Counted from the stretch's first letter, positions 25,001 to 34,419 are shown. The stretch: DNA of 64,000 bases from CAZLPW01 sp964561495 (GCA_964561495.1 CAZLPW010000001.1:166100-230099); one strand, 5' to 3'. A program made the numbers and translations. The notes: generated from the sequence alone by a model not told the origin.

Positions 25001-28000
25001 CTGGTACCTATACTATTCCTTTCGAGGAATGGGATAATGAATTAAAAGTCTACGGTGTCATCGGAAGCACAACAACAACAACAACAATTATTGATGGTGA
25101 ACAAGTAAATTCACAAGAGACAACTAGTGGAAGAACATTTGAGCACTATCGGATTAATCAAAACAGAAGTGGGAATAAGTTCAATGATTCCTATATTTCC
25201 GAAATTCTGTTATATGATCGAGAACTAACCGAATCAGAATTAATACAAACTTATCAATATTTAGGTAGAAGGTATGGTTTAGATTATATAAATGATAGCA
25301 AAGATGTTCACGCATATAGATCTATGACAGATAGTGATTTAGAAGGATCTATTCAATTTAGCGTAACCCACAATGATTGTGCGGGGAACGATGGCGCTGC
25401 TGTTAGTGAGACAAGTGACAATAGTTATGTGATTTTTGATCGTACACCACCTTTGGATTTTGCAACCGATTCAGTTTTGACCGTTGGAGGGACATCAATT
25501 GTTAATATCTGGAATTCTACAAACACAGGGTTAGAGGTCAATGTTCCAGTTGATAATGATACAAGCTTAATTAATGGCAGCATTCAAGTTTGGGGGACCA
25601 TTAGTAGTAATCCTTTCCAAATATTAGGATCAAGCTCTGAAATATCTTCTTCAGACTTATCAAACCAAAAACTTTTCTCAATCACAGCGGCTGAGGTAGA
25701 AGCCTTAAGTGGATTTTCTGATAATGACACAATAAAAGTTCGAGCTGTAATTACTGATAGAGTGAATCTGGAGACAGTCGGAGAGAAAAGTATAAATAAA
25801 TTAATAATAGATCAAACTCTTCCAGTCTTAAAGTCTGTTTCTTGTGTTTCTAATTTTTCAGATTCAAGTTTAGCAACTATCGGTCATATTATATCATTGA
25901 ATTTTGAAACAGAACCATTGTTAGCTAATCCAAATATAATTATAGCAGGGAATCCAGCTTCGGTTACAAGTATCGATGGTGATTCTTCATGGATTGGAAC
26001 TTACACGATGCAAGCAACAGATTCAGAGGGGATTATTCCTTTTATAATCAATGATTTAGTAGATCTTAGTGGAAACCCTGCAAGTGGATTTGTCGAAACT
26101 ACTGATAGTACGACTGTGTTTTTTGATAATACAAAGCCAACTTTAGATAGTGTTCGCATTTATTCAAACAATATGAATTCTACTTATGCAAAAATTGGGG
26201 ATAGTGTACTGATTTCATTTGTAGCAGAAGAATTAATAACAGATCAATCAGTATTCATTGTTTCTCAATCAGCTAGCGTAATAGAATTATCAGATGATAG
26301 AAGACACTTTCTTGCATCATATTTAATGCAGGATTCAGACCTTGAAGGTGTTATTCGATTTGGAATAACCGTTACAGACTCGGTAGGCTTGGTTAGTGAT
26401 ACAGTCTCAAACACATCAGATGAAAGTCGGGTAATATTTGATAGAAAAAACCCATATTTAACTTGGGTTAATATCACATCAAACAATGATGTAAATGAAA
26501 TGGTTGGTGTTGCTGATGATGACGTGTATCTTAAGTTTATTCCAGATAGCACCTTAATTTTTGATTCGGTATCGGTAACAATCTCTAATCGAGTTGCTAG
26601 TATTAGTCAATCGCTGGATACCTTAATTGCAACAGTATCAATAATAGGGGAGGGAGTTGATTCTGCTGGAATACTTCCATTTACCATTGATTATATGGAT
26701 TACGCAGGTAACAGAGGGAACCAAGTGATTGGTACGTCTGATGGAAGCTTTGTTAATCATGATGTTGGACCTCCAGAAATAGTTTTTGTAAGGATTTGGT
26801 CCAGTAATCAAGATAGCTTATGGGCAAAAATAGGAGACACAGTATTTGTTGAGCTAATTGCGAATGAGCCACTATCGAGTAGTTCAATCCAGATAGGAGG
26901 GAGAAATTCCACTCAAGAAATTCCAGCTAATAGTCCTACCCATCATGGATATATTATTATGGATAATAGTGATAATGAAAACTGTTTGCAATTACTTGTT
27001 TCCTATTCTGATCTTGGTGGATTGTCTGGGGCTGATACAGATAGTACAACAGATGGAAGCAGAGTATGTTTTGATAAGACACCACCACAGATAAGTAATG
27101 TTAGCATTAAAACAAATAACGCCTATAGTGATTCACTAGCGAAAACAGGTGATACTGATACTCTTTTATTTTCGATATCGGAAATAATGAGAGACATTAA
27201 TTTGATATTAGCTGATAATGAAAATACTCCTACTCGAGATTCATTAAACTTTACAGCGACGCATACATTTGTAGGTACTGAGGAGGAGGGCATGGTTGGG
27301 TTTAATATATTTGTTACTGATTCGGCGGGAAATAACTCAGACTCAATAAGTACTACAAGTGATTTAAGTCAGGTCCGTTATGATAAAACTTTACCCATAT
27401 TAGACTCTTACTTTATTTACAGCAATAATTCAAATGATACTTCTTTATGTATTATTGGAGATACAATTTTAATTGATTTTAATGCTATTGAAAAATTGCG
27501 TTCTAATCAAATTGTTACCATCGCTGGGGATTCCGCAATTAATATTATAGACCTTGGAGAAAATAAATATAGAGCTATATATATTATTGATGGCTCGGAA
27601 GACGAGGGTTATTTAAGATTTACAATAGAGTTTGAAGATTGGGTTGGGAATACAGGTATTAAGATAGATACGACAAATGGATCAAATAGTGGATATGTTT
27701 TATTTGACCAATCACCTCCTGCTGATTTTTCTATTGATACAGTATTTGTAAATGGTTTAGTCAATGAAAGAGGATACTGGAACTCTAATAGTGATAGTAT
27801 AATAATTGTTATTCCGATATCAGATCAGGATCAAAGCCTGCTTGAAGGTGAATGTCAATTGCAATTAAGCTTTGATGGTGGACCATTTACAGACACAGGG
27901 GATCCGATAAGTATAAACACGTTGGGGATGTTAGATATTAGCTTAGTTAGAAATAATTTTATTTCGTTACCGAGTTTTTCTGAAGGGTCTAACGTAAGGT

Positions 28001-30204
28001 TTACAGCAACTATAAAAGATCGAGCTGGTAATAGTACTTTAGGTACTGCATTTCAAGACTCTATACATATTGATGAAACAAGACCAGAATTATACAATAT
28101 ATTTTTAACTAACTCTAATGAATTTGAATCACACTGGGTCAGAGTTGGTGACCAAGCAAGCTTAAGTTTTACCAGTGATGAAGGATTAAAAGACCCAACA
28201 CTGATTTTTCATGATGATACAGTAGATTTAGTTACAAATAATAGTGGATTAGAGTGGACATCTGTATATGACTTAACCAACGAAACTCAACAAGGATTAT
28301 TAATATTTTCAATTTTTTCAACTGATTCAGCAGGAAATACAAGTGATACTGTATCTATAACTTCTGATGAGAGTAAAATCTTATTTGATAAAGTTCAACC
28401 ACAAATTTCTCAACTTTTAGAAGGAACTGATTCATTGGATCTGGATTACTATAATGTATCTGATTCATTATCCTTGTTTTGGTCTCAGAGTGATACTTTG
28501 TCTAATATTCGGACAGCCTTTATAGGTATAGGGTTAGACTCTTTATTATCAGAGTATATTCATTTAGATACAATGAATTGGAGTGTTATTCAACAACAAT
28601 CTCAAGCTTTAATTGAAGAAATAAGTTTAGTGAATGAGACAAGATATTTTACTTCTGTATTCATTGAAGATTCAGCAGGAAATCATTCAGACACATTGTT
28701 TAGTGATGGTCTTGTTATTGATCTTATAAGACCCGATACGGGTAAGATTAATGATGGTGATTGGGTTATAGAACTAGACTATACAATTGATTCTACATCT
28801 CTTTTGTATAAGTGGGAGGGCTTTTCTGATAATATTGGAATAAAAAACTATGAACTCTCTATTGGAACATGTGATATGATTTGTGATACAACAAACATAT
28901 TAGACTGGACTATTATTAATAGTTTTGATGGTACCACAATTAGTGGTTTAAGTTTGCAAAGAGATATTGAATATAGAACTTTCTTAAGGGCAGTAGACTT
29001 AGCTTTAAATAAATCAGTAATATCTGAAACAGATGGTATCTATTTTGATGATTCTGTTCCTCAAATTATAAAAATAATTCCCGATTTTAATGATTCTTTA
29101 TCCGCACAATTTTTATCGGTATTCTCAGATGACACAATAAAGATAAAGTTTAATAGGCAAGTGTTTTTTTATAATATTAATGTTGAAACTAGCCTAGATA
29201 CAGGATTTGTTTTTTCACAATCATACGCTGATTCAATGATCACAATTACTTGGCAAGATACTTTATATAGTTACGATACAATAAAAGTATACTTAGATAG
29301 TGCCTTGGCTTATAATGCGTTATTTATAACAGACACTTTAGAATTTTTTACGCCTATATGGGGTGACCTCAATCAAGACTATGATATTAATGTAGAGGAT
29401 ATTTTCTTATTTAATTCTCGCTGGCCAGAGGTAGATCTAGCTCCATATAAAAAAACTCCGCCAAATATAAGACCATATCCTGATGGTATAGCAGACATAG
29501 CAGACTTAAAAGCATTTGCTAAAATGTGGCAGTGGCGTTACCAAAATCTAAGTTTTGATACAACGACATCTTTAGCTCGAATTGGATTGCAAACGGGGAA
29601 TATAAAAAACAGAAGATTAAAATTAGAAGTTCCCGAAAATTCTTTTATGTCTGAAATTTTAATAGGAGAATCAAATTTGGAAATAACAGAATTTGAAATA
29701 GATGACTTAAAACCAAATGCCTCTAGTTTTAGTTCTGTTGATAAGGTATCACAATTAATAATGTTTGGGATTGCCGATAAAAATGGTTTTAATGATTCGT
29801 TGTCTATTAGTTTACCCAAGACAGATCAGGAGTTTTTCATTGGTAAAATTCAATATCGATTTGCTGATAATTATGGAAAGATTTTATCTAATGGTGTATT
29901 TGATGTTAATATGAAATTATTGCCTGAAAAATTTGTTGTATATCCTAATTACCCTAATCCATTTAATGCAAAGACTATGATAAGATTTGACTTACCTCAA
30001 AAAGCAGATGTTAATTATAAAATTTTTGATTTATTAGGGAAATCAGTATTTGAAAGTAAGAAGATTAATTTTTCATCTGGTAGACACAGAATTTTTTGGG
30101 ATGGTAAATCTAAAAGTTTAAATGATGTAGGTTCTGGCGTATATTTTATTCAAATACGCGTTGGAGACAAAGTGCATATTCAAAAAATGTTATTGATTAA
30201 GTAA
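22069..30204 (+). CDS. 2711-residue T9SS-secreted Ig-repeat/lectin surface protein with dockerin
   Basis: Signal peptide (SIWYIIFFISIIFP), then a galactose-binding/MAM-like domain about 20-190 (NFNSGSLPSGW ... HIDAWHIDDIEV). Eleven or so Ig-like A repeats of about 105 residues begin near 195, 675, 779, 1253, 1358, 1463, 1570, 1675, 1777, 2007 and 2112, each with a GD-V-L-F/S core and a closing SD-x-S-x-V-x-FD motif. A second, 125-residue type B repeat occurs near 298, 1128 and 1884. A LamG domain (about 360-570) splits the first B repeat, and a lectin-like domain (about 846-1073) splits the third A repeat. A dockerin is at about 2431-2488 (GDLNQDYDINVEDIFLF; DGIADIADLKAF), and the C-terminus is the YPNYPNPFN type A sorting domain (about 2615-2711). 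The start overlaps the cohesin-like gene stop. Confidence 0.88.
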   Translation: MKNSIWYIIFFISIIFPETLLFENFNSGSLPSGWSFIPDPSDYPSNTGTWQINNWNTDYNNSAPAATYYWSPASPSGYANYSGHYMYSNEINVSDTTNVLVRFKIALDGFPTPTGHYNGMRVAYKSDDQEWTTVLSYQISAESGATVDINPRVETFYARMGQTLKLRWEAFGTNSYHIDAWHIDDIEVITIPTISNVSISSDNVDDNQKAIPGDMVTLSFTVPEALASGSPFVLISSNQASITNSGGLNYQATYEVPEDATDGPIAFSIDFTTQNGISGPTERSTSDGTSILIDVTGPATPEVSENVSASGGVEVPGIWNGSNENVLVEVAVPNDTAVVAFNYSIGNCVSFIGSNGTVNIQASNESGDLYKVTNQFTFEAYIKVNNQSDYQGFFDYGNYSSNSSSQAGMGFFLYGGGWRFFLKTTNDGNFSQTDYVQASASLNTWTHFAVKLQNGTVTLIRDGVVVASKSGYNGNVEWGGFNDPLMYLGSFSSEAGGGTNYFDGKMDEVRFWNIARSDNEIKAYRNVSLTGDEEGLIGYWRLDEDSGTSVIDSSENGNHGNLSGGANWELGESEFFFQEDSLDPNVIIGSNFQVLAKAGDNSLEPVGDKFTISNGDLSNGSMVLNAPKTDFENISGFAHGDTAYLSARLFDQAGNYADGNLSETSLLIDLQVNDPTTVNIVSNNTFSHLAKTGDVLTISINYDENVTLPVVTLHGNSATESDLGNNKFQAISSPLGAEPEGYIGNISISTDDYMGNSGTYTGGATGGITVFYDKTVPTISNVNIISNRSDSKWATVGDTVRLNFTGSETTYLSEITISDTTVILRDTSGTTYNGFTQCSGGTIVTSGLKLWLDADDVDGDGVVEDLSEDGLTGSDVSVWKDKSGNGAHCVSVSGSGLPTLNENLFSGKNALEFNKSESDALRHELGANQWTATDFSLFIVFAQKGTPELYDSFFSNGTPNNAVHFQISKQNPNFSFFTGTYTIPFEEWDNELKVYGVIGSTTTTTTIIDGEQVNSQETTSGRTFEHYRINQNRSGNKFNDSYISEILLYDRELTESELIQTYQYLGRRYGLDYINDSKDVHAYRSMTDSDLEGSIQFSVTHNDCAGNDGAAVSETSDNSYVIFDRTPPLDFATDSVLTVGGTSIVNIWNSTNTGLEVNVPVDNDTSLINGSIQVWGTISSNPFQILGSSSEISSSDLSNQKLFSITAAEVEALSGFSDNDTIKVRAVITDRVNLETVGEKSINKLIIDQTLPVLKSVSCVSNFSDSSLATIGHIISLNFETEPLLANPNIIIAGNPASVTSIDGDSSWIGTYTMQATDSEGIIPFIINDLVDLSGNPASGFVETTDSTTVFFDNTKPTLDSVRIYSNNMNSTYAKIGDSVLISFVAEELITDQSVFIVSQSASVIELSDDRRHFLASYLMQDSDLEGVIRFGITVTDSVGLVSDTVSNTSDESRVIFDRKNPYLTWVNITSNNDVNEMVGVADDDVYLKFIPDSTLIFDSVSVTISNRVASISQSLDTLIATVSIIGEGVDSAGILPFTIDYMDYAGNRGNQVIGTSDGSFVNHDVGPPEIVFVRIWSSNQDSLWAKIGDTVFVELIANEPLSSSSIQIGGRNSTQEIPANSPTHHGYIIMDNSDNENCLQLLVSYSDLGGLSGADTDSTTDGSRVCFDKTPPQISNVSIKTNNAYSDSLAKTGDTDTLLFSISEIMRDINLILADNENTPTRDSLNFTATHTFVGTEEEGMVGFNIFVTDSAGNNSDSISTTSDLSQVRYDKTLPILDSYFIYSNNSNDTSLCIIGDTILIDFNAIEKLRSNQIVTIAGDSAINIIDLGENKYRAIYIIDGSEDEGYLRFTIEFEDWVGNTGIKIDTTNGSNSGYVLFDQSPPADFSIDTVFVNGLVNERGYWNSNSDSIIIVIPISDQDQSLLEGECQLQLSFDGGPFTDTGDPISINTLGMLDISLVRNNFISLPSFSEGSNVRFTATIKDRAGNSTLGTAFQDSIHIDETRPELYNIFLTNSNEFESHWVRVGDQASLSFTSDEGLKDPTLIFHDDTVDLVTNNSGLEWTSVYDLTNETQQGLLIFSIFSTDSAGNTSDTVSITSDESKILFDKVQPQISQLLEGTDSLDLDYYNVSDSLSLFWSQSDTLSNIRTAFIGIGLDSLLSEYIHLDTMNWSVIQQQSQALIEEISLVNETRYFTSVFIEDSAGNHSDTLFSDGLVIDLIRPDTGKINDGDWVIELDYTIDSTSLLYKWEGFSDNIGIKNYELSIGTCDMICDTTNILDWTIINSFDGTTISGLSLQRDIEYRTFLRAVDLALNKSVISETDGIYFDDSVPQIIKIIPDFNDSLSAQFLSVFSDDTIKIKFNRQVFFYNINVETSLDTGFVFSQSYADSMITITWQDTLYSYDTIKVYLDSALAYNALFITDTLEFFTPIWGDLNQDYDINVEDIFLFNSRWPEVDLAPYKKTPPNIRPYPDGIADIADLKAFAKMWQWRYQNLSFDTTTSLARIGLQTGNIKNRRLKLEVPENSFMSEILIGESNLEITEFEIDDLKPNASSFSSVDKVSQLIMFGIADKNGFNDSLSISLPKTDQEFFIGKIQYRFADNYGKILSNGVFDVNMKLLPEKFVVYPNYPNPFNAKTMIRFDLPQKADVNYKIFDLLGKSVFESKKINFSSGRHRIFWDGKSKSLNDVGSGVYFIQIRVGDKVHIQKMLLIK

Positions 30205-30232
30205 TTATTAATCTACGCATATTGAATTATTA

Positions 30233-31867
30233 CTACATTTTTTCAGGTGCAGATATTCCTAAAATTTTAAGACCATTTTCTAATGTTATTTTAACAGCAG
30301 ATACTAGATTTAATCTAGCTTTTGATAATTCTGAATCATCAGATATAACCCTACACTTACTATAAAATCTATGAAAAAGTGCTGCAAGCTCTTGTAAATA
30401 AGTGGCAATGTTTTGTGGTTCTAGCGTTTCACTTGTTGTTTCAACTAATTCTGGGAAAAGGACTATATGCTTTAGGAGTTTCAGTTCATCATTGTGACAC
30501 AAAATATTTTGATTATATTCTTGTTTTAAACTAAGCGAATAATTTTCTCCATGTTTTATTACATTACATATTCTAGCGTAGGCATACTGAAGATAGAAAA
30601 CAGGGTTACTATCTGATTGATCTGAAGCTAGATTTAAATCAAAATCTAGGTGAGAATTCATACTCCTCATGATAAAAAAATATCTTACAACATCAGGTCC
30701 TAATTCATCTAACAACTCATCAAGGGTTACGAAATTAGCTTTTCTAGTAGACATTTTAATTTTTTCCCCATCTTTAATTAATGTCACAAACTGGTATATA
30801 AGAATTTTTATTGGTTTTGTATTATAGCCCAATGCTTCCAAAGCTAGCAATACATCTGGATAGCTATCAGCGTGGTCAGCCCCAAAAACGTCTATAATTA
30901 AATCATATTTTCTATTTAGTTTATTTCTATGATACGCAGTGTCGGGGACTCTATATGTTGGTTCCCCAGTACTTTTAACGTAAACCTTATCTTTTTCTTT
31001 TCCTAGATCAGTAGCACGAAACCATATGGCGCCATCTTTTTCGTAGATTAATTTTTTTTCTTTTAGTTCATTAATTAATAAATCAATGTCACCGTTTTCA
31101 TAGAACATTTTTTCATTTGTGTAAGTATCAAATTTGATTCCTAGTTTTTTTAAACTTTTTTTGATTTCGATAAAAATAGTTTTTTCAGCATAATCTTTGA
31201 AATATTCTGTGGTTTGATTGAATTCTTTAGGAATTTTATTAAAAATTTCTTGAGCAATTTCTTTTATATAATTACCATGATAACCATCTTCAGGAAATTC
31301 ACTATTTTTTTCAGAAAGCTCCAAATAACGGGCTTTTACAGATTCTCCTAGAATGCGCATTTGCCGACCTGCATTGTTAAAGTAATATTCTCTGGTAACA
31401 TTAAAACCATTCCATATTAATATATTTGAAACCGTATCACCTATAACGGCATTGCGACCATGTCCCACAGTTAATGGTCCAGTTGGATTCGCACTAACAA
31501 ATTCTACATTGACTTTTTTACCATTTCCAATTGAGCTTCTCCCAAATTTTGATTTTAGGGAATTAATATTTTTTATATAGTTTTGATAAAAAGAATCCTC
31601 AATAAAAAAATTTATAAATCCAGGTTTAGTAACTGTTACTGATTTTATGTTTTCAAGATTATTTTTATTTAGTTTATCCAATATTTGTTGTGCACATATC
31701 ATTGGATTTTTTTTTAGTTCACTACCAATTAATAACCCAACATTAGAAGAAATATCTCCAAAAGAAGAGCTTTTCGGTGGAATTAAGGAATAGTTCTTTC
31801 TTGGAAAATCAAGTAAAGAAAGGGCGTTATCTATTTGGTTATAAAGATTTTTTTTTAGTGATTTCAT
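30233..31867 (-). CDS. argS: Arginyl-tRNA synthetase
   Basis: A 544-residue class I synthetase charging tRNA-Arg. The N-terminal Add1 domain is followed by the HIGH-equivalent segment in NPTGPLTVGHGRNAVIGD (about residues 127-144); the KMSKS-equivalent is KMSTRKANFVTLDE near 370; the C-terminal anticodon-binding DALR domain includes ATYLQELAALFHRFYSKCRV and ends LKILGISAPEKM, the usual ending. Length is typical for the short bacterial form. The start overlaps rsfS by 29 bases on the same strand, so the two are translated from one message. Confidence 0.97.
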   Translation of the reverse strand: MKSLKKNLYNQIDNALSLLDFPRKNYSLIPPKSSSFGDISSNVGLLIGSELKKNPMICAQQILDKLNKNNLENIKSVTVTKPGFINFFIEDSFYQNYIKNINSLKSKFGRSSIGNGKKVNVEFVSANPTGPLTVGHGRNAVIGDTVSNILIWNGFNVTREYYFNNAGRQMRILGESVKARYLELSEKNSEFPEDGYHGNYIKEIAQEIFNKIPKEFNQTTEYFKDYAEKTIFIEIKKSLKKLGIKFDTYTNEKMFYENGDIDLLINELKEKKLIYEKDGAIWFRATDLGKEKDKVYVKSTGEPTYRVPDTAYHRNKLNRKYDLIIDVFGADHADSYPDVLLALEALGYNTKPIKILIYQFVTLIKDGEKIKMSTRKANFVTLDELLDELGPDVVRYFFIMRSMNSHLDFDLNLASDQSDSNPVFYLQYAYARICNVIKHGENYSLSLKQEYNQNILCHNDELKLLKHIVLFPELVETTSETLEPQNIATYLQELAALFHRFYSKCRVISDDSELSKARLNLVSAVKITLENGLKILGISAPEKM

Positions 31868-32222
31868 CAGAATATTTTAAAAGTTCAGCATCGGCCCATA
31901 GTTTCTCTAGTTTATAATATTCTCTATCTTTTGTGCGAAAAATATGAACCATAATTTCACCATAATCTAATAAAACCCATCGGAACTGTTCGTATCCTTC
32001 AAGGTGAAATGGTTTAATTAAAGTGTTATTTTTAATATTATCTGAAATTGCTTTAACCTGGGGCTCACTATCTGCAGAGCAGATCAAGTAATAATCAGAA
32101 ACAGATGATAACCCCCTAAGATCGAGGCTTATTATATCAACAGCTTTTTTTTCTAAAGCTAGATCAACTATCTGAGAAATTAGTTTTAATTCTTTACCAG
32201 TACCTTTTTGTATTTTTGTCAA
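31839..32222 (-). CDS. rsfS: Ribosome silencing factor RsfS (Iojap family)
   Basis: A 127-residue protein that binds uL14 and blocks subunit joining when translation must slow. Signature strings are DIISLDLRGLSSVSDYYLIC, SEPQVKAISDNI, and GYEQFRWVLLDYGEIMVHIF followed by R-x-YY-x-LEKLWADAE, all in the family order. It follows the LytR_C-domain gene by 3 bases and overlaps argS. Cytosolic. Confidence 0.95.
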   Translation of the reverse strand: MTKIQKGTGKELKLISQIVDLALEKKAVDIISLDLRGLSSVSDYYLICSADSEPQVKAISDNIKNNTLIKPFHLEGYEQFRWVLLDYGEIMVHIFRTKDREYYKLEKLWADAELLKYSDEITKKKSL

Positions 32223-32225
32223 ATA

Positions 32226-32774
32226 TTATTCTATTTCAATAAAATCATTAAATGGTGGAAAAGATCGATAGTCTCTACCCAGAATTACTGTAACATCAAC
32301 CCCAAGAGTTTCATCTGGAATTATTTTCACTCTTTCTTTATCAGTATTTGAAATCCCGAAAGATTTAGTGACCATGTCTAGGCTCTTAATATTTTCATTT
32401 CTTTGTATAATTATTGTATTCTGATATTCATGATGTTCTGCATTATCTGTTCTCACAACATCAAGCTTATTCATTCTTAGAAATTTAGATGCCACAGCTG
32501 CTAATCCTTTTTCTCCACAACCATTTAATACTTCTATTTTTATATTTTGTATCGGATTTTTTTCATAAACTTTTTCTGCTAATATAGGTTGATGGTCTAT
32601 TTCTGGGAATGTTACTTCTAATGGGATACCATTATGGGTCAAATTTTTTGAAAAAGATATAAAAAACCCCATTATAAAAATACCAACAATAGCAATCGCT
32701 CCATTAAGGAACATATTTTGTTTTTGAAGCTTCTTTTTATTACGCTTCGATCGATTACGGTTTTTCCGAAACAC
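32226..32774 (-). CDS. Membrane-anchored LytR_C-domain protein
   Basis: A 182-residue protein starting with GTG at 32774, immediately after the stop of the upstream gene. A basic N-terminus (RKNRNRSKRNKKKLQKQ) precedes one transmembrane helix (about residues 25-44), and the periplasmic part contains a LytR/CpsA/Psr C-terminal domain at about 75-175 (IKIEVLNGCGEKGLAAVASKF, DVTVILGRDY). The catalytic LCP domain that attaches glycopolymers is absent, as is common for this stand-alone form next to rsfS. It probably acts in cell-wall or envelope polymer handling. Confidence 0.85.
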   Translation of the reverse strand: MFRKNRNRSKRNKKKLQKQNMFLNGAIAIVGIFIMGFFISFSKNLTHNGIPLEVTFPEIDHQPILAEKVYEKNPIQNIKIEVLNGCGEKGLAAVASKFLRMNKLDVVRTDNAEHHEYQNTIIIQRNENIKSLDMVTKSFGISNTDKERVKIIPDETLGVDVTVILGRDYRSFPPFNDFIEIE

Positions 32775-33281
32775 TTAGTCTAATTCAAATATATTTTTAT
32801 TTTTACGATAATTTGTGAATCGATCAGCGATTCTACCACTATAGTGATTATGGTAATATAGACCATTATATGAAACTAATTGGATTTGAAAGAGAGCATT
32901 TTTAGTAGGTCTATAAGTTATTCCAGCATCATAACCAATTTGAGCTTTATTTCTATTTATTGAATTATTCATTAATGCTGAGCCTGATGGATTCGTAATA
33001 ACTATATTGGCATTTAAATCTAAATTTTCTGAAAATTTGTAATTTATGTTATTGGCAAAGGAGGCTAAAGATATTGACTGACCACCTGAGTTCATCATAC
33101 TCATGCTAAACGCTTGATTCATACTAAACCGACTTGGATCGAGAAAACCAGATCCAGTGTTTTTCAAACCGCCGTTTAATTCTGATGGTAAAGTTCTTAA
33201 GGGGGTGGATGATATAAACTGAGCTGGCAGAATGCTGATTATCAGAAAAAAAGACAGTATTTTTTTTATTTTAAATATCAT
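32775..33281 (-). CDS. Exported beta-rich protein, probably outer membrane, unrecognised
   Basis: A 168-residue protein with a signal peptide (ILSFFLIISILPAQF). The mature sequence has alternating polar/hydrophobic strands such as NINYKFSENLDLNANIVI and IGYDAGITYRPTKNALFQIQLV, with Gly/Ser/Asn-rich turns, as expected for a small outer-membrane or barrel-associated protein. I recognise no family. Its stop abuts the GTG of the LytR_C gene, so it is the first gene of the argS-rsfS group. Confidence 0.6.
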   Translation of the reverse strand: MIFKIKKILSFFLIISILPAQFISSTPLRTLPSELNGGLKNTGSGFLDPSRFSMNQAFSMSMMNSGGQSISLASFANNINYKFSENLDLNANIVITNPSGSALMNNSINRNKAQIGYDAGITYRPTKNALFQIQLVSYNGLYYHNHYSGRIADRFTNYRKNKNIFELD

Positions 33282-33342
33282 TGTATGTAGAATTTAATAC
33301 TAGTGGTGAGATTCTAAAATAATTAAGAGATTTGTTTTTAAT

Positions 33343-34419
33343 TTAATTCCATCTTGAGTTTATAATTCCGCCACCTAAGCATAATTTTTTATCATAAAAA
33401 ACAATAGACTGCCCTGGGGAAATTGCAAATTGAGGATCTTTAAAGCCAACAATTATAGAGTCTGAATCATTAAATTGAATAATGCAATCTGAATCATTTC
33501 CTCTATACCTAATTTTTGCTTGTAGTTTTTTTTTCTTTGGAGCATGGCCAGATATCCAATGTATACTGGAACATTCTAAATATTGATGATACAATTGAGA
33601 ATTATTTTTTCCTTGTGCGACAATGAGTTTGTTTTTTTCCGTAATTTTATCAACTATGTACCAAGGCATTTCCTTAGTCCCCTTCACACCACCAATTCCA
33701 AGCCCTTGACGTTGACCGATAGTATAATACATTGAACCTTCGTGCTGTCCGATAATATAACCATCAGTAGATTCTATATCTCCAGAATGAGAAGGGATAT
33801 AGTCTTTTAAAAAATCTTTAAAATGACGTTCGCCAATAAAACAAATTCCAGTACTGTCTTTTTTGTTAAAATTTAAAAATCCGAGCTCTAGTGCCTTTTT
33901 CCGAACATTTTTTTTGTTCCAAGTACCCAAGGGGAAAAGTGCGTACGAAAGTTGTTTTTGATTCAAACCATAAAGGAAATAGCTTTGTTCTTTATTGGCA
34001 TCATCGCCCTTAAATAGATTTTGATATCCATCTACAGATGTGTTTATTGCATAATGTCCAGTTGCAATTTTGTTTGCTCCTAGTTCAAGAGCATAATTTA
34101 GAAATGCTTTGAATTTGATTTCTGTATTGCATAAAATATCTGGATTGGGTGTCCTGCCTAATTTGTATTCATCTAAAAATTTTTTAAATACTTTTTCCCA
34201 ATACTCTTTAGAAAAGTTTATTGATCTCAAGGGTATATCAATACGATTACAAATTTGAAGTGCATCCTTATAATCTTGTTCTGATGTGCAATATTTTGAA
34301 TCTTCTTCCCAGTTTTTCATGAAAAGACCCTCAACCTGATAGCCTTGTTCAACTAATGTCGCGGCTGCAACAGCGCTATCAACACCACCACTTAATCCTA
34401 CTATTATGCTATCTTTCAT
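33343..34419 (-). CDS. mnmA: tRNA-specific 2-thiouridylase MnmA
   Basis: A 358-residue enzyme that puts sulfur on U34 of tRNA-Glu, -Gln and -Lys. The PP-loop ATP site is GLSGGVDSAVAA (residues 8-19), the catalytic pair is C97 (DILCNTEIKF) and C193 (STGICFIGE), and later motifs GQRQGLGIGG and the C-terminal beta-barrel are in place. It overlaps by four bases with the upstream cysteine desulfurase, which supplies the persulfide sulfur, so the pair forms a functional unit. Confidence 0.97.
   Translation of the reverse strand: MKDSIIVGLSGGVDSAVAAATLVEQGYQVEGLFMKNWEEDSKYCTSEQDYKDALQICNRIDIPLRSINFSKEYWEKVFKKFLDEYKLGRTPNPDILCNTEIKFKAFLNYALELGANKIATGHYAINTSVDGYQNLFKGDDANKEQSYFLYGLNQKQLSYALFPLGTWNKKNVRKKALELGFLNFNKKDSTGICFIGERHFKDFLKDYIPSHSGDIESTDGYIIGQHEGSMYYTIGQRQGLGIGGVKGTKEMPWYIVDKITEKNKLIVAQGKNNSQLYHQYLECSSIHWISGHAPKKKKLQAKIRYRGNDSDCIIQFNDSDSIIVGFKDPQFAISPGQSIVFYDKKLCLGGGIINSRWN

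Noticed and set aside
24403..28490. Tandem DNA repeats or CRISPR-like array in the giant gene
   Set aside because: The repeats are diverged protein domains of about 105 residues without conserved short DNA repeats or spacers.
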